Source: Apteryx mantelli
Lineage: Eukaryota > Chordata > Aves > Apterygiformes > Apterygidae
NCBI RefSeq assembly: GCF_036417845.1
Contig: NC_089979.1
Span: 21,842,458 to 21,906,457, forward strand
Length of the DNA: 64,000 nt
Direction of reading: 5' to 3'
Of the stretch, positions 1 to 11,171 are shown piece by piece. The notes under the pieces are model-generated. The model saw only the letters and a list, made by a program, of their open reading frames with translations. It made no database searches and had not been told where the DNA came from. Made by a program: the position numbers and the translations under genes. How positions within the stretch are numbered: position 1 is the first letter of the stretch; each line of letters begins with the position of its first letter.

Positions 1-3000
1 GTGTCTTGTACCTGCCTTACTTCACCAGGTCAGTGCAAAACGAGGAAGCATAAATTACGCCTCAGCATCCCCAGAGTTTCAGAAAATTTGAAACAGTCTC
101 ATCAGTTTCCCCTGAATGCATGAAAGCAAAATTGAAATTTATATAAATATGTAGTGTTCCAGATATGAGCTGGCTACTATTCATTAGAAGAATGTGTATT
201 TCTGGCCTTGGGCGAGGGCTGCGGCAGTAGCAGGGGTCAGTATTCGGGTCTGTGCTCAGCTCCCTGCGAGCTGTGTGCCCACATTCCTGAGCAGCTCTGC
301 CATCCGTGCACTGAAATGCTAAATGCTCCCGATATTGTTTTCTGTACCGTGCAGGGTGCAGTGAGCTGGCAGAAGAACAGTTAAGCCTTTATTGTTACTG
401 GACTTAACATTTTCAGCAAGGTTGAATAAAGCCATTATCAACGACAAGTTTTTGCCTGTTGTTTCAGTAGTAAAACATGGGGTTTCTTTAACCAAGTGCA
501 ACCAGCCTACACGTATTACTGAGCCCGAAACAAAGTTGTACTGGAAAAACTAAGCCACATAAGAATGTACAAAATTAAGAGCCACGTCTGCTTCTGGGCC
601 AATTGTTCACATTAATTTAGTCCAACACATTTTGATGCAGCCCCACTGAGGAGCTAGATGACTATATTTTCATCATGCACTTACCCAAAAATACTCTTTG
701 AAGATGCAAACCAGTACATCTGATCACTAGCAAACTGTATCTGACTATTGAAATCAATACAGTCTGGGGGATATAACAGTAGCTGATTTCATCTGGTACT
801 GAGTGCTGCTTATTCATTTAAAGTATCATTGTAAATATGTCCTTGTATTCCCCAGGATTACAATCAAGACTAAGGTCTAATGGTACTAGATGCTGCACAA
901 GCAAAGAAGTAAACATGAATTTTCCTTCAAAGTCTGCAGAATTCAGTACTCAAGTGACACAATGAAGGACAGAGAGATGACAATAATCTTGTATGCACTG
1001 GAAAAAGGCATAACATTTTCATAACCATTTTTAAAGTGTTGTTATTAATTAAATACCCATTACATTTGAATTCCCTACTCTTTCCAACAATCTAATCACT
1101 ATTCTTTTTCTTTGGACATGAGCTGTTAAAGTGAAGGAAGACTTAATGGTGCAGGGAGGTAATGCTTCATAGTTCAGTTTGGCAATTTTGGTTTTCTTAT
1201 GTAGTTTCACCATCACTGTTGCTCATGCACCTGTAATGCAAAAATCATGCAGCCTGTTCAGAAGGGAGGAGGTTCCTACGTCTCTTCCACTTCTCCTGAA
1301 GTTTTTTGTACTTCCACAGTTGAAGACTCCCTAAAGCTAGAAAAAATACATCATTGAAATCACAGGTTGCAATCACAAAACAGGAGTAGGAGGTGGCCAA
1401 ATGTTTAATTTTGCTCTACAGTCTGCTGAAAAAAACCAAAAATTTCAGTGGTGAAACATGATAAGTAAGATAAATTGGAATGTGCTTCATTAAATAATGT
1501 CCTTATGCAATACTGACTTTAAGATTTCTGAAGACGAGGCTTTTCCACGCTTTCTTCTTGGAGTCTATCGCAAGCATTGCAGGTGTTCTGGTTTCACATT
1601 CTGTCTTGTTTCAAAATAACATATGTGAGCTTAGTGAATATTTGCCACTGAATTTCTTTTGTCTTATGGATTCACTAGTTCAGCTGCATTCACCACTCCT
1701 CAGGTTTGATATTAAATGATTTTGGCAAAATGCAAATTATTTTGGTTGTATGATATCCATATTGGATCGCGTAGTTTGATAGTCTGGTTTTAACAGGCCA
1801 TACGATGCTTCTTCAAAATATAAAGGCTTTAATGTAAAAAAGGGGCCCCTAGCATTTCACAGTGAAAGGTCTGAATTTATTCTCAAAATTTGTCCTTGAA
1901 GTCATTTGACATCACATTTTGTCTCTAGTGTGAGCTAAAGAGGAACAATTGCACTGGAATCCATTAAATACAGCACATCCTATGCAAACTGCAATTCTAT
2001 TTACAACAACGAGCAAGGAATAATCACACATTCAAAAAAATAATCCTCTACCTCATGTATGAGCAAATCAAACACACACACATAAAAAAAAAAAAAGATA
2101 AACTGTACCTCAGTGGATTGTGAGTAATCCATTTATTCTTAGATAGGAAAACATATAGCCAGTACTTATTTATTTATGTGCTTTTAGCTACATGTTTTCT
2201 CAAACTGGTCCTTAAAAATGCCCATCTAATGCACTAAATACTTTCTTTAGGAAAAAAAAACAAACAAGCTACAGGTACAGGTATTATTGGCAAATACTTT
2301 CAAAGATTTTGCCAAGTCACCACCTAATTCAAATCCCATTCTACCCTCAAATGCAAGTAAAACAAAGAGTAAGCTGTATACCACTTAAAAGGTTAATTAA
2401 GCTGTGGTCAGAAAAAACAAGATAGGAGACAAAAAAAGAGTTATAAAAGAACGAGAAAGGTTATGTTTAGGCAGGACCATAAGGGGTCAGATAATATATT
2501 TGATACGTAATAGGAACTCCTATGGTCTTTTCTGAAGCTTTCTGCAACACCTGTTCATTGGCTGGTTTGCTGTTCAGGATGGGTTTTGTCATTTTTTAGA
2601 ACGCTTATGTGTTGTTAAACCACTACTGTGGGAACATAAATGATTTGAATCACCTTTTTGTTCCTACTACCATAACCTGCAACCTCTGCTTTCCACCCTC
2701 TTACTCCATTATTTATTGGTCATAATTCTTGTTTCATTTTTAAAATTTCATGATCCTTGTAGTCTTTTGTCTTTTACAGATAGGAAGCAGTTGATATTTT
2801 TGACCATTAAAATAATAATATGCATGTTCATACATATCTGCAAAATTTGGACAAAGTTATATGACTGTTGCTAAGGAGGTGTAGCTATAACTAGTCTGTC
2901 AGTGGGTACTGTGTTATTCTTAAAATTTTCAAAGCTAGTATTTAAAGGGATAAAACCTTTAGTGCAGCTTTTCTTTTGGTTTCCTTTGATGCCTAACTGA

Positions 3001-6000
3001 GAAAAAGACAGGAGTTTTGAAATAAATATATAATGGGTTTTGGGTACTATGAAACAACTTTCCCTAACTTTGATCAGTTGTGTCTCCCCTTCTGTGACAT
3101 AGCTACAAGTCACTAGCAACAACATAAAAAAAAATCCTTTTGTCACTTTCAATTATTATTGGTCAGCTTTAAGAAATTAGAGTGCTCGATTAAAAAAGAA
3201 GAAAAAGAAAAAGAAAAAAGAGATTGAGATAATCTTGCAACAGAATCAAAGAAAACAAGTTCTCAACTACACTAAAAGTGAGATTTGATGCTATTTAAGT
3301 GGTTACAAGGATTAGTAAAATGCCAAATGGGCAATAGCTGCCCTTTTTCCCCACATATTTTGATCACATAATCTTTTTTTTTCCATTTTAACTTACCAAA
3401 TCCAGTTTACAGCACAGGTAATCTAATCTAATCAGAATCCAGGCTGCAGGATGGTTTCTACCACACAAGCTCACAGACTGGCATGGCTCTTGTCAGCATG
3501 TAATCTGAAATAAAATGCTGCAAATAGCTATCGCAGACAATAGCAAAAACAGCAAAGAAGAACAAGTGTTTGTCTAATAAGACCCACTGAGTAATTACAT
3601 TATCCAGTTCAGTGACTGAAAGCTTTTTATTTTCCTTTTTAATTTAATACCTTTTAAGGGCTATTCCTGAATGTTAGATCTTTAGCTACTAAACACCATT
3701 GTTTTGATGCTTCTCTCCCACTTCCTTCGTCACTTCCCATTTGGGTAACACAAAAAAAGTGTGATTCAAAGAAATGTGTGAAACAGCAAAAGCATCAGGA
3801 TGATTATGAGAGCTGTATTTTGAATGGATTAAAGGAGGGAGGAATCCAGGAGTCGTTAGAGAAAGGTAGGCTGCAACCCATATTACATTATACTGCAACC
3901 TATTGTAACTGAAGAATTTCAGCTGTATCAAATCCTGCATTTTTGTACTTGTTTTGAAAACCATTGACACCTTTCTTTATATTATTCTCCATATCCTTTG
4001 TGCCATCATATATGCCAGCCTTGGCAGGCTGGTTTCTCATACACTCCTGTCTTCCTGCCCTTTAGACCACCAGTGCTGGTACGCAAAGCGACCCCATATA
4101 TTTGTCACTGTTCCTAAGAGGTGCAACCTGACTTTTAGAGGAACCAGGTTCAGGGATAGTATAACTAGGGCTAGGAATAATGTCTGTTTTATAAAATAAC
4201 TGTTGTGAAACATTAAATTTGAGATGAATTCAACTACAATTTTGATGTCTTTACGTGCATGCTATTCTTTTCCCAACTCTTTCTATCCTAAGCCTCAATC
4301 CTCTAAACATAGTGTGTGTTAGTGACCCTAAGAAGGCAGCGTGAAGCTCAGGAACAAGCAGTATATTGTTGTATTAATGTAAAAACACTGTTTGTATTGC
4401 AGCATTACATTTAAAGGAAACTAAAGCAACACAGCATAGCAAGCCCCAAATATTTAAGAAATTATGAACTGGACCTACAAAATACACGGAGTTGGAACTC
4501 ACTGTATTTAAGGAGTTACTTTTGACTAAGTTTTTGTGTGTCAGGAGTATTATTGAGTCACATTTTCCAGATTTTTCAGGAAAGAGGATTAGATGCAGCC
4601 TACTTTTTAAATGAAAGCCAATATAATCTTTTGTCTCCAGGAACTGGACTTTGCGAAAACAACAAGCAGAAAGACTTGGCAGTACTGGTGGGCAGGGGTT
4701 CTACTCTTTCAAAAACACTTATTTATAAACAAAAAGATGTTCCCTAAAGTGTCTATACTGGTAAAGCTGGTCATAGAAAGATTTTTCTAATTAAAAATTG
4801 CAGAATTGCTCCCCTCAAAATGAATGTACATCTGGATAGTTACATATGATATAAAGTAGCATTGGTAGTTGTTAAAACTAATATTATTACTAAGTTTGGA
4901 TGGGATTATTTACAGAATAAGACTTTTTAAAATAAACAAGATAAGAATATTAGTGGTATGGGGACAAGATATGGTTATCTTTACTTTACTGGAATTTCGC
5001 CACATGTGGTAAGTATGCTTTCCTTTTGTTTAAATCAGGTACAGAGCTCCATCCATCCCTGTGCCTGCACAGAGCTCTCTTGAGCTCTTCAGGGCTCCAC
5101 TGCTGACACAAAGACATTTTAACAGAATGGCACTTCAGGTGGTTCAGTTAGGCCAGTTTACAATACAGAGGATCAAGTTGATTAAATATTTTGTTTTCTG
5201 ATGGAGCATCTAGTTTTTACAGAATGGCCATTCAGTATCACGTTGCTTTTAGAAGAATATAGAACACACTGTGCAAAAATATAGAGATGAAGGCTATCAA
5301 ATGAGAAGTAAATATATACTCTACATAAGACCTATTTGAAGAACTCCACTACAAATTTATTGGGGGGATCACACAAAAAGAGGCCAGCTTCACTGTGCTG
5401 CAGTGATCTAGCAGCTTCACAATTCTGGCATTTATAAACGTAAAAGCAAGTCACTGGTCCAAGTTTTAAATAACAGTCACAATCACTTTCACGCTGCTCT
5501 GTTGTTTTGGGATCTGCTCTTGCACTGCAACATTTTGTATTTCAGATCAGATACAGAATGTTTTTGAATAATTCATGTCTCTATGCAGAATGTTTTGTCA
5601 TTGTTAATTTTTCCTTATCATAATACAAAAATAACCTAGAATTGGAAGGACAGATGTTTGTCTGTGTATGTAAACCCTGACATGAGCCTAATTTTTTCTT
5701 ACAAACAGAAAGCAAGCAGTAAGTATCTTCTGCTTATTACCAAAGGTGGTGAAAGTTACAGCTACATCCAGGAAGGATTCAAGGCTGGCTGGCTGCACGG
5801 ACAGCAATGCCATACTTGCATTAGTAGAATAATCCATATATTGAATATTTTCTATAATATTTCTGTGATATTTCTTCTTTTGTAGCCAACTAGGCCTAGT
5901 TTGACAGTCGAATTATTAAAAACATAAATTAAATATATCTAGGCATAATAACTTACATAAATATAGAAGACAAAACAAAGGTGATACTTGTAAGAGCAGA

Positions 6001-6585
6001 GAGATTTGTGTGAACCGATAATATATTATTTCTTAGATTTAGAATATGCAGTTGCCCTGGTCAAATAAATAAAGTAGACATACAATATTATAAACTGACA
6101 ATGTTTTTCTGTAGAGCAATTTAATATAACTTTCACATACTTTCCAAGCATATTTTTCATAAATGTTAAATGCTTATGTTATTTTTACTCATGCAGATAG
6201 TGTTGAAGGATCCTTCAAAGGTCACACTAGAGAAATGTAGCTGCAAAAGGAAACAGAACTTCCAGACTAATTATATTTCTGAAATAGCATTTGCATATCT
6301 TATCTACATTATACATATTATAATTAGAGAGGAGGCAACAATTTTGCTCAGAAACAGAAAATTCTCTATATAAAACTTCATATTCACAACAGATTGTAGC
6401 TAGTTAAATGTATGCATCTACTAAAGATACAGCAGAACACAATCTTCCCTTTCTTAGGTACTTATTCTTACTTGTATTACCTTTACTGTAGACAATTTTA
6501 TATGCTTATAAATTTATACATAGAGCAGTTCACAAATCCAAAGTGAAATGCAAACTGTCCAAAAGGTTCACTATTTCTACTGCTG

Positions 6586-6610
6586 AAACAGTTGCCTCAG
6601 GCAACTGTTT
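6586..6610. repeat. Perfect 11-bp inverted repeat with 3-nt spacer
   Basis: Arms AAACAGTTGCC (6586-6596) and GGCAACTGTTT (6600-6610) are exact reverse complements separated by TCA. It lies in intergenic DNA about 4 kb upstream of the OSGIN2 CpG island. No function can be assigned from sequence. Confidence 0.9.
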
Positions 6611-6988
6611 AATTAATTTAATTTCACAGAATAGGTAGGTCTAGTATGTGCTATAGGATATGTCTTTGCCCAAATCTTCCTACACAATCATACTCATTCT
6701 TGCAAACAAACCTACGGGAATTTTGAATATGCGCCTTTTGCCTTATTCAAGGGTATGTCATCAAGTTTGTTTATGCCTTGAAACGTGTTTACTTCCACGC
6801 ATTTGTTTGAACTGTTGAATTCCACAGTTCCCAGAGTCTGTAAGCTACTTGCTACTTTACATACTCCTTTCTGGCACGTAGCCCCTTCCCAGTCTCATTT
6901 AATGGTAACTAGATCCCAACTAGCTATTCTCTCTCCCTAAAATACTATCTTCGAAGCATATTTGAGGTGTATTTCTTCCCACTGTGGC

Positions 6989-7016
6989 AAAAAAAAAAAA
7001 AAAAAAAAAAAAAAAA
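6989..7016 (+). repeat. Poly(A) tract, 28 A
   Basis: An uninterrupted run of 28 A, followed by a locally GC-richer stretch at about 7085-7190. It could be the 3' tail of an old retroposed sequence lying to its left, but I could not see target-site duplications or recognise the body. It is also a likely length-variable locus. Confidence 0.9.
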
Positions 7017-8080
7017 GCAGAACCCTTTGAAAATTCAGAGATGATAAAGAATATCCATCTTTTTGTGGTCATTAAGGCAGTCTCTGGTTGCGAGTCTGGA
7101 GTGGCCTCACTCCTCCTCAGACCACGCCAGGACTGGCCACCAGCTCCCCCAGACCTTGGGGCCATGAGAACCAGGCTGCAGCCACCTTGAGGTTTTGCAC
7201 GAATGGAGACTGACAAAGTTGTACCATCTGTAATTAGAAAACCTGGAATTATCTTCACCTTTAAGTGCTTTCTCTGCATTTTTATTCATTCTGCTCTCTA
7301 GGTATTTGTAATCTGAACATTCTTCTATTTTAACAGGTTTTTATGGGTATCTGTACTAGATTTTCATGCCAGTATTCATACCTTTAAATGCCTTAGGAAA
7401 CTGGTGTTCCTAACCTCCCTATACCATCAAGCAGCAATGAGAAGGTCAGAATCACTCCTTGTGGTCCTCCTAAATTTTGGTAGCATGAATTCCCTCTCCC
7501 CCATTACCTTGCAACCAGCAGTTTACTCAGAATTCTCTTCCCCTGCCTTGCAAAAGACAGGTTGACTTGTTTCACTAATACGCAGAGTGAAAAATTAACT
7601 GCTCCCATAGAGGGTCAGGTGTGTCTAGAAGACTGACACCATCAGCAGACTCCAGGTGGTTCATCTTTTCCATGTGCACCCTTTTCCAGACCTCATTTAT
7701 GCCTTTACCCTTAGTCATGTCATAATCTCTGTCTCTCTCAATCTGATTTTATCCATCTGTCAAAAGCAGTCCAGTGCAGTGTTGAGAAATATCAGTTCCT
7801 TCCATGTGTTAATGATGTTGTAACATCTATATAGTTTACCACTGGCTGGGATTTTTGACCTTGCATCATCAGAATTCTTCTCGTATCCTACAATCCCAGA
7901 ACACTACATAGACCCCTTTTGAGATATTCAGATAAATCTCTCTGAAGTGGAAGAAGTCACTAAAGACCCTCCTGTCAATCCTTCTATATTGTTAAGTTCA
8001 TTCTTTGGTACAGAAATTGCTGCATCTTTATTCTCTCAGCAAGTACTCTTATTACCACTTTGAAACTTCTGAAAGGAACC

Positions 8081-8257
8081 ATTTAAAAGACTTCTTTTCA
8101 ACAGGTAATGAGAAGATCACAGGAACTTATGGACATGGCAGACCTGCTCCTTTAAGCCTGTTCTCAAAAAGCATTTTAAAGACTTTTATTCAACAGATAA
8201 TGAGAAGATCCCAGGAACTTCTCAACACGACAGACCTGTTCTTCTAAATCTGTCTCT
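8081..8257 (+). repeat. Two-copy imperfect direct repeat, 92-bp period
   Basis: Copy 1 starts at 8081 and copy 2 at 8173. Shared blocks include TTCAACAG, AATGAGAAGATC, CAGGAACTT and CAGACCTG in the same order and spacing, with scattered substitutions, so this is a local duplication rather than a microsatellite. It lies in unassigned DNA that may be a decayed transposon. Confidence 0.8.
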
Positions 8258-9504
8258 TGTGTCTCTTGGGTGTCTTGTCTTTGTTTCTCTTGGCTAGTAT
8301 CTTGACCTTTCTGCAGGATCTGATATATCTGCAGCAGAAATTCTTGATTAAAATTCCCCTGTTTTTATCATTCTTTTTCCTTGGCCTGGCAGAAAGTTGT
8401 TTTACAACTAGATTTCCTAGTTGCCATCTTGCTTAACAGTATGAGCGAATGACCTCAAGCCTTCCTAATCTCCTTTAGCCTTTCTTCAGCACTTGGTGCT
8501 CTGTGCTGAGTCCCACAGGCTTGCGGCAGACTTTCTGGTTTCTCACCTCATAACTTAGTATACTGTAGCTTACTAGGCCTTGAAGTTCATGCCTCTTTCA
8601 GAGCTATTGAATGCTACAGGGAACAAGCTGTTATCACTGAGAAATCTGTTCTGGGCAAGCTCCAGTTCTGAGATACTGCATTATTCATCAGGACAGAGTT
8701 GATCATACTTCTGTAGTGACATTTGAAGCTTTGCAGGTCAAACTCCTACTCAGTTTGCGCTTTAATCTCATATATAGTGGAAAGACCCAGGAATTTTACC
8801 AAGATGTTGCAGTCACATTCTTTGTTTTCCATGCTGCATTAAAATGTGCAGGTTGTATTCAGCACACATTTATTATTTTTCTTCAGTTACTCACTGACCA
8901 TGCTGGTTCTACTATACAGGATGAAGCCAAGGACCCCTCTTCCATGCTTTGTGTCATGGCTTGAGACAACAGTCCCCTACTCTGATGTTTCTATCTATCT
9001 CATTTGTCTACAGGATTTTCAGGAATTCTACCCTATCAAGCAGGTACTAAAGATACTTAGTTATCAATTGGTTGATCAAGAGGAAGATTATGTTACAAAT
9101 TTTGGTGGTCAAAGTTTCTTTTCTGATTTTCACGTATTTTCCAACATCATACATTATTGGCTGAGATTTACTGATTTAGATTTATTGAATATTTTAGGAA
9201 GAAAAATCTTTTAAATTCAATTGAATTTAAAAAACAATCTTGAAAAAATGCACAATTTTATTACCTAAAATAACATAATGAGTGTTAGTGAAATAGAGAA
9301 GCTTTAAATTAGCTAACTGATTAGCATGATTTAAAATGTAAAGATTTGGACTATACCTAGCATCCAATAACTGCCTGAATCTGTTAATAGAAATGAACAG
9401 AATGACAAATATAAATCCTTTTAAAATGTTAGCGGTTGTGTAGGGAAGGAAATGGTTGCTGTGGCTAGGTGAGACAAAGCCATTGTAAGACGTGGGTGTC
9501 TCAC

Positions 9505-9925
9505 ACAGCAGATGGACCATTACGAGGAGAGGTTGAGAGAGCTGGGGTTGTTCAGCCTTGAGAGGCTTGAAGGGATCTTACCTATATGTATAAATACCTG
9601 AAGGGGGGGGAGTAAGGGCGACTGAGTCAGACTCTTAGTGGTATCAAGTGATATGACAAGAATCAGTGGGCACAAATTAGAACACAGTAATTTCTGTTTA
9701 AACATAAGAAAAAACACTTTACTGTGATGGTGGTTGAACACTGGAACAGGTTGTCCAGAGAGGTCGTGGCATCTCCATCCTTGGAGATCTCCAAAACTCA
9801 GCTGGACACGGCCCTCAGCGATGGCCCCAGCTGTTGTAGCTGACCCTGCCTTGAGTGGGGCTGGCCTGGACCATCTCTGGAGGGGCCCTTCAGCCTCACC
9901 CTTCTGCAACCAAGAAAAGGCTGAG
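9505..9925 (+). mobile_element. CR1 LINE 3'-end fragment (5'-truncated)
   Basis: The stretch has the landmarks of the 3' end of chicken-repeat-1 LINEs in their usual order: GAGAGAGCTGGGGTTGTTCAG near 9534, ATACCTGAAGGGG near 9593, ACACTGGAACAGGTTG and CCAGAGAGGTCGTGGCATC at 9738-9772, CTGGACACGG near 9802, and a GGCCTGGACCATCTCTGGAG-type block followed by GGGGCCCTTCAG at 9862-9892. The orientation is +. Only the 3' end survives and no reverse transcriptase frame is intact; the typical 3'-terminal short repeat is degraded. CR1 is the dominant LINE of birds and also occurs in other reptiles. It lies about 0.5 kb upstream of the OSGIN2 CpG island. Confidence 0.85.
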
Positions 9926-10993
9926 AAACGATTTCTCTGAAATATGCACACCTGCAAAGTATTCATAATCAAAATCTCATATAAAGTATAATTCCTAAAA
10001 AAGTGGGTACTAGTCAAATGGTACCTAGAAACCTTTTAATCTAGCTTGCTTTCTGTCCCGTGGATTTCCAGTTATGTGGATTGTACACATGAAACATGAT
10101 TGCGCCCCAGTAAGAAATACACTCGTGTAGGAAAGGTTGGATGATTACTCTGTTGTAATTCACTTGGGTAACAGTGAAGAGCTTCCTTCACTGAACACTC
10201 TGCCTGTCTCTGGTCTATCATTCAAAAAACTCCTTATGAACTGCAAAAACCTATCTTTTTTTCCCCACAGTTTCCAAAATGGAGCCATGTCAGGACCTCA
10301 CACAATCCTATGCCGTAAATAATAAAATGCCCAGGGGGGTTAGAAATTAGATCTGAGGATATCATGGGATCCTGCTTTCCAAAAAAAAAAAAAAAAGCAA
10401 GTTCAGGAGTGGTTTCCTTTTCTTTCAGTACCTGCCCCGCTGGCTCCCTCCCAAACGGGCCGAGCCGCGGCCCTGCCACAGCCCCGGACACGGGCGAGGG
10501 GCGGCGGCCTCCGGGGGCTGCGGCCCGCCGCCCCCTCCCTGCGGCCGCCGGCTCCCGCGCAGGCCGAAGCGCGGACAGGGCCCGGCGGGGCGGGCGGCGA
10601 GGCGGCGGCGGCCCGCAGGTGCGGCCCTGCCCCTGCCCGCGCCCCTGCCCGCGCCCGGCGGCGGCGGCAGGGCGGCCCGCGAGGGGCGGGGGAGGCTGCC
10701 GCGGAGCAGGCGCCGGGACCAGCCCTCTCGCCCCGCTGCGGCCCGGCGGAAGGAGGGTCGCGCCGCGCCGCGCCGCAGGGGCGGCACCTCCCTCCGCCAG
10801 GCCGGGCCCGTCCCCGCCGCCCCTCCCGCCAGGAGGAGGCGCCGCCGCCGCCGCCGCCCGCCGGAGGGGCGCGGGCTCGGTGCGGCCGCCGCGGCGCGAC
10901 GCGACGCGACGCAGCGGGGCTGGGCGGAGGCAGCGGCGCCCGCGCTGCCGGTGCTGGCGGCGGCTCCTCCTCCCGCGTGTGACCCGCTGCCGC

Positions 10994-10999
10994 ATGTGA
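10994..10999 (+). promoter_or_regulatory. Start-stop uORF (ATG TGA) in the presumed OSGIN2 5' UTR
   Basis: ATG at 10994 is followed at once by TGA. It is the only ATG I find in the CpG island upstream of the coding start at 11128, and it is in a different reading frame. Start-stop elements are known to hold ribosomes on some leaders. This matters only if transcription begins upstream of 10994. Context around the ATG is weak (C at -3). Confidence 0.4.
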
Positions 11000-11127
11000 G
11001 CGGGGAGGAGGGACGCGGCCGCGCGGGCCCCAGTGTGGCGGCGGCGGCGGGAGGAGGCGCGGGAGCCGCGGCGCGACGCCCCCCCGCAGCCGCTCCGCAG
11101 GGCCCCGCCGGCGCCGCCAGCCCGCCG

Positions 11128-11171
11128 ATGCCCGTGTGGTGCTGCCGCTGCTCGCCGGCCGCTCCGCTCAG
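11128..11171 (+). CDS. OSGIN2: OSGIN2 coding exon 1
   Basis: 44 coding nt encode MPVWCCRCSPAAPL plus two bases (AG) of codon 15; the donor is AG|GTGAGG. MPVWCCRCS is also the start of human OSGIN2, which fixes the initiator ATG. Kozak context is poor (C at -3, C at +4). The same frame stays open upstream without an in-frame ATG back to at least 10951. Confidence 0.95.

Larger units (their letters stand above)
1..9504. other. Gene-free intergenic DNA upstream of OSGIN2
   Basis: I see no supportable gene here. Open frames are short, lack splice context and show no recognisable domain. The DNA is AT-rich with small homopolymer and A/G-rich tracts, for example the AAAAAG-type tract at about 3193-3220 and a 28-A run at 6989-7016. 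The stretch from about 7400 to 9200 is more complex and pyrimidine-rich on the + strand and may be an old, decayed transposon, but I could not assign a family. In human the upstream neighbour of OSGIN2 is RIPK2; no RIPK2 exon is visible in this part of the window. Confidence 0.7.

Noticed and set aside
1-600. A possible 3' end of RIPK2 at the left edge
   Set aside because: I searched by eye for CARD-like coding sequence and splice borders and found none; the human gap between RIPK2 and OSGIN2 is large.
8846-9214. A 122-codon + strand open frame
   Set aside because: No domain, signal or splice support; it lies in unassigned, possibly transposon-derived DNA with other overlapping frames.
9520-10017. 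A 165-codon - strand open frame
   Set aside because: It is antisense to the CR1 3' end, so it is not a gene.
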